Of a stretch of 64,000 nt of DNA, positions 55,910-64,000 are shown one piece after another (position 1 is the first letter of the stretch; each line of letters starts with the position of its first letter). The position numbers and the translations under genes are program-made. The DNA is from Diphasiastrum complanatum (lineage: Eukaryota; Streptophyta; Lycopodiopsida; Lycopodiales; Lycopodiaceae). The notes under the pieces are model-generated. The model made no database searches. It was not told the origin of the DNA and was given only the letters and a program-made list of their open reading frames with translations. The stretch spans positions 6,678,816 to 6,742,815 of the forward strand of contig CM055096.1 in assembly GCA_029204225.1 (NCBI GenBank), read 5' to 3'.

Positions 55910-56125
55910 ATGGTGCACCTCTTCATGGCTTTTTCAACCAAAAACACAAAAGCTAAAATCATGCAGTTGCATGCTTTCTTGAAGGCACTCACATTTCACG
56001 ATCACCAATTTGCATTAGAGAAGGAATCAAATTATGATGATGAATTACCAACCTCTTATACATTTGAGGCAACTCCACAACTTAAGATGCTTTGGTTTTT
56101 TATTTATTTTTGTGTTCAATATTAG
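55910..56125 (+). other. Short ORF, unassigned
   Basis: A 71-codon frame (KAKIMQLHAFLKALTFHDHQ, then ELPTSYTFEATPQLKML). No family recognised and no start context; may be chance or an old transposon piece. Confidence 0.2.
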
Positions 56126-56317
56126 TGTAGGGGACTTCAAACCCTATTTTCAAGATCTAAGAAAAGACAAAAAAAAATAGCTTAGAAAGCAATCTCTCCT
56201 TTTCTATCAGTGGAAGTTCGTTCCCAAGGGAGTAAAATCTATTCACAAAGTGTTAGGCAAGCTTAAGATGGAACCCTAATATCTAACAAGCATCAACCTT
56301 AGTTATCAAAGTTCAAG

Positions 56318-56319
<2 letters not shown>

Positions 56320-56404
<85 letters not shown>
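56320..56404. repeat. (CT)n microsatellite, about 85 bp
   Basis: Uninterrupted CT units. Confidence 0.97.
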
Positions 56405-56407
<3 letters not shown>

Positions 56408-58802
56408 CAATGCTATTTTACTTTACTTGGAATCATAAGCTTTGCATGGTATATGACCTTCTAAAAGTTTTTTTTGGTGGAAAATGTTTAAACCTCCACC
56501 TGCATTTATTGCAACTTTAATGGTCAAGCTGATTGCATGTGCTTCATCCTACGACTACTATTGGATGCTTCTTCCACAAGCGGGATCACCTATAAAGAAG
56601 GTGGCACGCTTCCTCTTCTCTCCCCACGCTCTCTCTCTCATTTCACGGTTCAAGAATTACTGAAAATCCTATTGGTGGGATTTCCATTCATGTAATTTCA
56701 TATTCTACATTTGGATAGGTTTTGTCAATATTAACGGAGTAATGCCAAACCAGTCAATAAAAAAGAAGAACAGTCCAACTTGTTTGGAAATTTGTAATAT
56801 AGGAATTACGTAACCGATTTCATTTCCAGTAAAATCCTATGGTGAATTATATTCAAAAGATCAAACTAGTACGGTTTCACATACTAGTAAATGATTTTTG
56901 ATATATCAGATATTCAGCCCAGGTATAGGACAGAAATGAAATTGTTTTGGACTTTTTCCTACAGTAATTAGTTTTTAAACATTTACTAATGTCATTATGT
57001 CTTCTTGGTACCTTAGCTGAAATAGATTTTCAGGGAACTGAAAATTCTAAGGAGGGAAGAAGAGTGGACATCAAAAGTAGTAAGTGTGATCGGGAAATGT
57101 ATTTTGCAGTTAGGATTTTGGTAATCCCTGTAAATAATTGCTTAATATTGGTTATTAATTTCCTGGTTAGAATTCACTCAGTTGAATTCATAACTGATAT
57201 CTTTGTAACCATTGAGTTATCCGCAGTTTTGGATGTCAATTGTGAGGTTTAGAAGTGGAATATGATACGTGGATTACATTGGATCTGTTAGTTGACAGAA
57301 GTTGGTCCCTAGGTTTGATGCATCAATAGGGGTTTGAAGCTTATCATTAAGCAGAAAGGATCAGAATGTAATATTGAACCATGTTAATTCTTCTGTCTAA
57401 GTCACATAATCAGATGTGGATTTTGGGTATCCATCTGATAGGCATGCCAGTTATCCAAATAAAAGGATTCTCCAGTGTTTGGGAACAAAAGATAATTTCC
57501 TATAGTGATTGTAGGACAGCTAGAAGATCAATGGATCTCTAGAATATCAGATAAGGCGGTTAAGGGTTTTCTGGAAGGAAAAGTTGATGGTATGGGACAT
57601 CAGTAATGTTGGAAAGAAAATTCTAGGACTATAAAGATCTGATGATCAATGGTGTGTTTAGTACTTAGTCGCGATATGGGAAAGAAAAAAACCATTCGAT
57701 TAAATGTGGGGTATTTTGGAAAATTTTGAGGTTTAATCTAGATCCTAATATGGTATCTCATTGATTACAAAATCAGAGGCCCTCAAATCTATTTCTCGTT
57801 TTCTTAATTAATCATTTACTTCTTAGTAATTTCTCAAATATAAGACATCAAACTAGTTTATATAAATTCTTTCCAACATGAAGTTATTCTTCTGAAAGAC
57901 TGTTATGTCATATAAATTACTACTTGTGTGAATAGACTTGGAATTCAGATAAATTCTAAGGTTAAAATGTTTCAGTTTCTTAAACCATGGAATATCTTTG
58001 TTGCATAAATGGATTTCGATGGAATAGTAGTTTCTATCACTCAGAGTGAAAATATTTGAAGGAGAAGTTCTGTGTGTAAAAGGGTGAATCCTTTAGTGGA
58101 AGCACTTATTACTGACTTTTCTAGGATTTAGATATTTTCATATATCATCTTTCCAGTTCACTTTTATGGAAAGTTCTATATTAACCTAATCTTAGTTTAA
58201 GTACTAGGATCAGAGAAGGGTTAATCAGTGTGAGAAATTATGTAATTAGAGGTAAGTGAGATTTAAAAACTCTTGAGAGTGAATTTTATTCATCTCAGAG
58301 ATTTCCTGGATATGTTATTTACTCATGAGAAATAGAAAATATTTTGTAGCTGAGTTACAAGATCTCAGTGAGATATGTAAGTAACATATGTGGGTTCTAG
58401 AGGAAACTGCCAGGTAACAATGTGTTTATGTATTAGGTCATAGTGAGATTATTCTCATATGTGCACGATTAATCTTGTATGAATCTACTATGTAATCCTA
58501 GTTACTAAGCACTTAACCTAGTCAATGAACATGAACATATGATCAAGTATTGTTTTGACAGATACTTGTAGAGTTAACAAATCTTTGTATAGAAGATTTA
58601 TGGATTAACTTATAAATGATTTGGGTAAGGATCTAAATGTGGTGTTATACTAGTATAATTGAATTCTTCACCTAGACATTTGATATTTCTGAAACATTGG
58701 CAATTAACTTGAGTAGTTAATTACTCCAGGATGAAATTACTTGGTAAAACGATCAGTGTGATGTGAATTCATCGGGAACTGATGGTTTTTTGAATTATAT
58801 TG
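56405..58802. other. Unassigned 2.4 kb, AT-rich
   Basis: No coding motif is recognised; the longest frame (56989-57252) has no family resemblance. The beginning of the P5 5' LTR should lie here, but the LTR start seen at 63595 (TGTTGGATTTATCTCC) is not found. The LTR is therefore truncated or interrupted. Confidence 0.5.
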
Positions 58803-59113
58803 CTTGTAAGACGCATGATTCGCGACTAATAATTTGTCTAGTTGTTCGCGACAAATTATTCTTTTGATGTTTTGTTGCTTAATGTTTGGCTATGTAATCA
58901 GATCGACCGTGATTTCTATCACTAACGTTTTGTTCATTTCTGATAGGCATAGTCATGCTTAAGGAAAGAGTAATATAGCTCATTCCGCTGCACACGAACA
59001 CTTTCCGTTCGAGTTTGTTTCTCGTTCGAGTTTTGAGTTCTATTCTTTTCGTGTTCGTTTCTTTTCGAGCTATTTTAGTTTCTCACACTCTCACGTCCTC
59101 TTTCAACTCAACA
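58803..59113 (+). repeat. P5 5' LTR, 3' part
   Basis: GATTCGCGACTAATAATTTG matches the LTR fragment near 7105-7180. The end CTCAACA abuts the primer site. TTCGAG and TTCGTG phrases are frequent at 59005-59075. The start of the LTR was not found upstream. Confidence 0.65.
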
Positions 59114-59125
59114 CGGTATCAGAGC
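59114..59125 (+). other. P5 primer binding site, tRNA-iMet
   Basis: CGGTATCAGAGC, one base changed at the first position from the standard site. Confidence 0.88.
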
Positions 59126-59267
59126 TATTTTTGTAATCTGATAAGCTTCCACAGTACAAGACTCTACCAGCCAATAGAGTAATTGTCTTCTTGTTATGTA
59201 ATTTAGTACCAGATTTTCATACTTAGGTCACTGATAGTTTTTCCTATCACTTAGACTAATCTTCCAC

Positions 59268-60119
59268 ATGGATTCCCAAGGGAAGGCCAGTCCTATCATG
59301 GACAAGCTTGATGGAGCCAATTACCATCTGTGGAAATTTAAGATGAAAACTATACTAATGGCTAAAGAATTGTATGACGTTGTTATAGGTGCATAAGGGA
59401 AACTCGAAGTAGACAATGCAGCAATCGCCAGATGGAAACTGAAGGATGGAAAGGCTTTCGCGTTGATCATCCTCAACATTACGGATACCCAGATCGGCCA
59501 TGTATCCGAGGCCCAGACATCGAAAGAAGTCTGGGACATCTTGAGCACACTATTCGAAGTGCAAGATATAGCTTCCAAGCTACATCTCAAGAAGAAATTT
59601 TATGCCCTCAAGATGGCGAATGGTGATTCCTTGCAAAATCACATCAATTAATTCAAGAACCTGCTAAGGCAAATGGCCACTGTTGGATCTATCATAGACG
59701 ATCAAGACGCAGTGATGCAACTGCCTACAAGCTTGCCAAGTTCATATGACAGCTGGGTGATGATCATCACGACACATCCATAACTGACTCTTTCGATAGT
59801 CATTACTATGTTGTTGTAGGAAGACATGCGGATGAACGAAGCCTCAAGTTTCTCAGCTGATTCTCACGCTTTATACACGAACAAGAGCATGACTAAGCAG
59901 AAGAAGAAGAAAGGCCCGAAGCAATCAAAGCGAGACCAAAAACCAACACAGCACAAAGAACAGTCAAATCCGTAGGCGAAGAAAAAGCTATTCTGTAGAT
60001 ACTACAAGTGAAACAACTACAAAATTCAAGACTGCTGGATACTGCAAGCAAAGAACAACAGCAAGGGATAGTCGAATCAAGTGACAAATGCAGCTACAGA
60101 AGCTCCACAGCCTATTCAA
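59268..60119 (+). pseudogene. P5 gag
   Basis: From the ATG at 59268: MDSQGKASPIMDKLDG, NYHLWKFKMKTILMA, then a stop near 59394. It continues WKLKDGKAFALIILNI, SKEVWDILSTLFEVQD and LKKKFYALKMANGDSL. These are the UBN2-type Copia gag motifs. Further stops occur near 59649, 59781 and 59818. A zinc knuckle remnant (LFCRYYKCNNYKIQDC) is degraded near 59990-60030. Confidence 0.82.
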
Positions 60120-60727
60120 GAAGCGGATCATGATGCCTTCATGACCAGCCATCGAGGAGCATCCGGCGACAATTCTTGGTTCCTGGATTTCGGAGCCACT
60201 TAGCACATGACCAGCCTCATTGGCTGTTTTGAGTCCTATACACCTTACAGTACCAAGAAATATGCTCACCTTGGCGACAATAGCGCACAAGATATTAAAG
60301 GTGAAGGTACTATGAAATTGAGCTTTGCAAATGATCAATCTAAGCTACTTTCTAAAGTCCTGTATGTACCAAATTTATCTACGAATCTGCTCTCTGTAAG
60401 CAAAATCTCAGATCTAGGACATAGAAGCGGATCATGATGCCTTCATGACCAGCCATCAAGGAGCATCCGTCGACAGCTCTTGGTTCTTGGATTTTGGAGC
60501 CACTCAGCACATGACCAGTCTCATTGGTTGTCTCGAGTCCTATACACCTTACATTACCAAGAAATATGTTCATGTTGGCGACAATAGCACACAAGCTATT
60601 AAAGGTGAAGGTACTATGAGATTGAGCTTTGCAAATGATCAATCTAAGCTACTTTTTAAAGTCTTGTATGTACCAAATTTATCTACAAATCTACTCTCTA
60701 TAAGCAGAATCACGGATCTAGGACACT
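60120..60727 (+). repeat. 304-bp tandem duplication in P5 protease region
   Basis: 60120-60423 and 60424-60727 are direct copies that start GAAGCGGATCATGATGCC. Each encodes the protease active-site region (SWFLDFGATQHMTSL, with DFGA where DSGA is usual) through KLLxKVLYVPNLSTNLLS. In the first copy the Q of the motif is a stop. The copies differ at a few percent of sites by eye. Confidence 0.93.
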
Positions 60728-61204
60728 GAGTAGAATTTGAATGTGATCAGTGCAAAGTAGTTGATAGGACAGACAAGATCCTAGCACTCGAAAAGAGGCA
60801 TGTATACTTGTATAAACTAAGTTATTGCTTTTCTACCTCTAGTCAGGCGCTCAGTACTTCTATTCATGCAAATAAAAATTTACTTTGGCATTATAGACTT
60901 GGTCACTTGAATCATGCCGCTGTATAACAAATGTCTAGACAATCTGTTGTTGTTGATCTCGACTATCCTCGTGATAAAGTTGAGTTACCTGTCTGTCAAG
61001 ACTGTCTAGTGGTAAACAGACTAGGAAACCATTTCAATCAAAGCCATCAACATATTGCTAGAGGATTGTTAGACATTGTACATTTAGACATTTGTGGCCC
61101 GATGAAAAATCCTTCGCTGAAGGATGCAAAGTAATTTATAACTTTTATTGATGAATTTTCCAAAAGGACCATGGTGTACTTTATAAAGAAGAAATCAAAA
61201 CTGC
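60728..61204 (+). pseudogene. P5 GAG-pre-integrase and integrase N-terminus
   Basis: EKRHVYLYKL, then LLWHYRLGHLNHAAV (zinc-binding His pair), LPVCQDCLVVNRLGNHF (Cys pair), LLDIVHLDICGPM and FITFIDEFSKRTMVYFIKKK. The first catalytic Asp lies in VHLDICGPM. Stops at about 60928 and 61132 and a frame change near 61203 separate it from the long pol frame. Confidence 0.82.
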
Positions 61205-63130
61205 TTGAGAATCTTCAAGGAGCGTGCAGAAAAGGAGACTGGAAGGACGATCAAGGCCCTAAGGTCAAACAATGGTGGAGAGTATATCTCTACGGAGTTT
61301 AAGGAGTACTACCAAAGTCAAGACATTGAGCAACAATTCATTACTCCTTATAGTCCTCAGTCTAATGACTTAGCCGAGAGGAAGAACCATACTTTGGTTG
61401 AATCAGCCATATGTATGCTAGTGCATGCATCACTGCCCAAGAGATTCTGGGTCGAAGCTGTCTCCACTGCAGCTTACATCCAGAACAGATGTTTGACCAA
61501 GGCCCTCTCAGGCAAGACACCCCACAAGGTGTGGATAGGCTCTAAGCCTTCTGTGAAGAACCTAAGACTGTTGGGATGTGTTGCCTATGCACAGATTCCA
61601 AAAGACACGAAGAAGAAATTGGACTTCCAAGGTCTCAGGACCATCCTGATTGAATATATTTCATCTGATAATACATACAAGCTGTATGATCCTGATACCC
61701 AGCAAATGTTGTACAGCCGAGATACAGTCTTTATTGAGGATCAGTTTGTCGACATTAAAGGCAAGGATACTGCTCCAGGAGGACCTTCATCACTTGTCAT
61801 TGACACGACTATCCGAGCTTCTGGCTCAGACCTGTCCATTGTCGACCCACTTTTTGATAGCGAATCAGATGAAGACGTTGCTTCTACCCAACAACAAGTC
61901 CCAGGAGTGCTTCATCAGTCGAATCCTCCCAGAAGATCAAGCCGAGTGCGCACACAAGCCACAAGGTATACTCCTGAGTCTGCATGTCTCTTGATACAAG
62001 AACCGACGACAGTCAAAGAAGCACTCAGCCAACCAAACTCTGATCTCTGGAGAGAATCTACGGACAAAGAGTATTCCTCTTTGATCAAGAACCAAACGTG
62101 GTCACTAGTCAAAGCTCCTATTGGCTACAATATCATTGATTGCAAATGGATCTTTATGATTAAATACAATGCCAATGGAGCAATTGATCAAAGGAAGACA
62201 AGACTGGTAGCACAAGGATTCACTCAGATCTCCAACGTCGACTACGGTGAGAATCTCAGTCCACTAGTCAAACGTTCGTCGATCCGAGCACTCTTGTCTT
62301 ATGTTGCAGCTGCCGACCTCGAAGTACATCAACTTGATGTACAAACAACTTATCTAAATGGAGTTATACAAGAAGACATCTACATGATCCAGCCCAAAGG
62401 ATACATTCTGGAAGGTATGGAAAATTATGTTTGTAAACTCCACAAAACACTTTACAGGCTGAAACAGTCTGCTAGAGCTTGGTTTCAAAGGATCAACACA
62501 TTCCTCATCAAACAAGGATTCCAACCAAGCACTACTGATTGCAACGTCTATTCCAAGTCGGTACAACAATCCTTCATTATCATCATCTTATATGTAGATG
62601 ATGCGTTGCTTTTCAGCAAGAATACCAATTTGGTCAAGGATTCTAAACATATGTTGTTTCTAGTGTTTGACATGACTAATCTGGTAGAAGCTCACTTCTG
62701 TTTGGGCATTCAAATTCACAAAGATAGAATGAGACGGCTGATCTACATCACTCAACAAAGGTATCTTCACAATGTTCTTAACAGATACAATCTAATGAAC
62801 TGTAAGCTAGCTCACTCACCGATGGATCTAGGCCTACGTTTGTCAAAAGACCAATGTTCTCAGACCCAGCAGGAAGCGGAACAGATGAGAGAGTATCCTT
62901 ATCGATTGATACGTGGATCTCTCATGTACGCAATGGCCTGTACAAGACCAAATATCTCTTTTGCAGTAAGCTCACTCAGCCAATATATGGCTAGTCTTGG
63001 CATTACCCATTGGAAGGCTCTCATAAGAGTCATGAGGTATATTCGAGCTACCATGGACCAGTGCATCTGCTATGGAGATGTCAGCAATGACAATCTTCAT
63101 CAGATCAGTGGATATTCTGATGCAAGCTAG
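61205..63130 (+). CDS. P5 pol: integrase core C-terminal part, RT, RNase H start (641 aa)
   Basis: Residues 16-60 hold the integrase core with ALRSNNGGEYIS, where Asp is expected in place of Asn22, and SPQSNDLAERKNHTLVE with the catalytic Glu. VKNLRLLGCVAYAQIP near residue 118 and a Ser-rich linker (to about 250) follow. RT begins at LWRESTDKEYSSLIKNQTW. It continues through WIFMIKYNANGAIDQRK, LVAQGFTQI, VHQLDVQTTYLNGVIQED (motif A Asp) and ILYVDDALLFS (YVDD at residues 463-466). It then runs through FCLGIQIHKDRM and SLMYAMACTRPNISFAV to HQISGYSDAS. The frame is uninterrupted. The ATG is internal to the domain, so it is not a natural start. Confidence 0.9.
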   Translation: MRIFKERAEKETGRTIKALRSNNGGEYISTEFKEYYQSQDIEQQFITPYSPQSNDLAERKNHTLVESAICMLVHASLPKRFWVEAVSTAAYIQNRCLTKALSGKTPHKVWIGSKPSVKNLRLLGCVAYAQIPKDTKKKLDFQGLRTILIEYISSDNTYKLYDPDTQQMLYSRDTVFIEDQFVDIKGKDTAPGGPSSLVIDTTIRASGSDLSIVDPLFDSESDEDVASTQQQVPGVLHQSNPPRRSSRVRTQATRYTPESACLLIQEPTTVKEALSQPNSDLWRESTDKEYSSLIKNQTWSLVKAPIGYNIIDCKWIFMIKYNANGAIDQRKTRLVAQGFTQISNVDYGENLSPLVKRSSIRALLSYVAAADLEVHQLDVQTTYLNGVIQEDIYMIQPKGYILEGMENYVCKLHKTLYRLKQSARAWFQRINTFLIKQGFQPSTTDCNVYSKSVQQSFIIIILYVDDALLFSKNTNLVKDSKHMLFLVFDMTNLVEAHFCLGIQIHKDRMRRLIYITQQRYLHNVLNRYNLMNCKLAHSPMDLGLRLSKDQCSQTQQEAEQMREYPYRLIRGSLMYAMACTRPNISFAVSSLSQYMASLGITHWKALIRVMRYIRATMDQCICYGDVSNDNLHQISGYSDAS

Positions 63131-63585
63131 GGAGGAGATGTAGACAATCGTAAGTCCACATCTGGATTTACATTCTTCTTCAACGACAATCCTATATCAT
63201 GGAAGAGTCGTAAGCAAACCTCTATCGCACTTTCTTCTACAAAAGCAGAATACATTGTTGCTTCTCAATCTATTAAGGAAGCATTTCGGTTGAGAAATTT
63301 ACTGTCAGACATTAATTTGTATCAGTACAACTCCACAATTTTATTTAGTGATAATCAGAGTGCTATTGCCTTATCGACCAACCCTAGATTTCACTCTAGG
63401 AGTAAGCACATTGAAATCAAATATCACTATCAGGGGCAAGGTTCTCAACAAGGAGGTAAGCTTAACGTACTGCAGAACGTAGGACATAGTTGCAGATATA
63501 TTCACGAAGGCAATAAGTGTTAATGCACACAACAAATTTTGTGCATTGCTTAGTCTGAAGATCAAGGCATTCACGGATCCAGATT
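63131..63585 (+). pseudogene. P5 RNase H C-terminal part
   Basis: After a TAG at 63128: RKSTSGFTFFFNDNPISWKS, QTSIALSSTKAEYIVASQ, ILFSDNQSAIALSTNPRFHS and KHIEIKYHY. These include the RNase H Asp/Glu/Asp catalytic pattern. A frame change near 63430 is needed to continue into ADIFTKAISVNAHNKF. Confidence 0.85.
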
Positions 63586-63594
63586 AAGAGGGGG
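63586..63594 (+). other. P5 polypurine tract
   Basis: AAGAGGGGG immediately before the LTR start. Confidence 0.85.
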
Positions 63595-64000
63595 TGTTGG
63601 ATTTATCTCCTCTTTCTCCTGAATCCTATTTTAATCTGCCTCCATTCATGCTGCGTTTTTCACTCATGTTGTCACACAGTCTACATATTTACATGTAAAA
63701 TCAGACAAGCAAAAAACTCGAGTGTATGCTTAAATACAAGTAAATTTTCACAGACGAAAAAGGCGAAAAATGCGACACTCTGTTTTTACACGTGATTTGT
63801 GACAGGCGAAAGAGATGACACTGCCTTACAAAATGCCGAAAGTGCCACCCCGTAAATCAAATCCTAAGGCATTTGTCAGAGTGTCGTATTTTTCACATCT
63901 TCACCAACGTTCATTTCAGCAAAGGCTGACGTCGCGGCCTTCTCACGCTCATCCCATGCGACAATGCTAAAAGATTTGACAACGACAATAGCCACCCACG
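63595..64000 (+). repeat. P5 3' LTR, beginning
   Basis: Starts TGTTGGATTTATCTCC. From 63849 it matches 6500-6650. By that comparison the LTR should continue well beyond the window, to at least about 1.2 kb in total. Confidence 0.88.

Larger units (their letters stand above)
58803..64000 (+). mobile_element. Copia element P5 (best preserved; runs off the window)
   Basis: The order is LTR end, tRNA-iMet primer site, gag, protease, integrase, RT with YVDD, RNase H, polypurine tract and 3' LTR start. Integrase before RT defines Ty1/Copia. Gag-protease is broken by stops and a tandem duplication, while pol is open for 641 codons. The 3' LTR continues past the window. A related LTR fragment lies at 6500-7184. 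Confidence 0.9.

Overview
This window looks like nuclear DNA of a land plant with a large, transposon-dense genome. LTR retrotransposons of plant type (Ty1/Copia primed by initiator tRNA-Met, Ty3/Gypsy primed by tRNA-Asp) fill most of it, nested in one another and mostly broken. Spliceosomal introns are visible, and one small host gene is spread over 19 kb. A DUF7869-like locus and an L1-type ORF1 make a fern, lycophyte or another non-flowering plant my best guess, but the species cannot be fixed from the sequence.

Layout, left to right. 1-3246: 5' half of a minus-strand Ty3/Gypsy element (G1: LTR, tRNA-Asp PBS, repeat-rich leader, gag fused to the start of RT). 3250-5932: decayed plus-strand Copia (P1). 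5933-7184: unassigned piece, Copia scraps and an LTR fragment. 7185-13495: minus-strand Copia M2, split by a complete minus-strand Copia M1 (7600-11983, target duplication AAATA). 13496-15343: unassigned sequence with direct repeats, then the left part of Copia P4. 15349-26803: complete plus-strand Ty3/Gypsy G2 (LTRs of 820 and 817 bp, target duplication CCAGA) inserted into P4; it has lost the RT palm and carries a long extra ORF after integrase. 26809-28841: rest of P4 and a minus-strand LTR (M3). 28960-31696: Copia integrase scrap, a minus-strand methyltransferase-like exon and a plus-strand broken DUF7869-like gene. 32023-33530: LINE ORF1-like gene between microsatellites.

33881-52905 (minus): the main host finding, a four-exon gene for the small triple-barrel subunit of transcription factor TFIIIC (GTF3C6/tau55 family, 130 aa). 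Its exons are at 52905-52822, 43835-43785, 42789-42738 and 34086-33881. Introns of about 9.0, 1.0 and 8.7 kb are filled with Copia, Gypsy, LINE and palindromic sequence. A second minus-strand candidate gene lies upstream (54117-53543), with a telomere-like CCCTAA run next to its start.

54164-58802 is AT-rich and largely unassigned, with two microsatellites. 58803-64000 is the best preserved Copia (P5): a 641-codon open integrase-RT-RNase H frame with YVDD, but also a 304-bp tandem duplication in its gag-protease region and an Asp-to-Asn change in integrase. All joins and family calls were made by eye; no alignment or database search was run.
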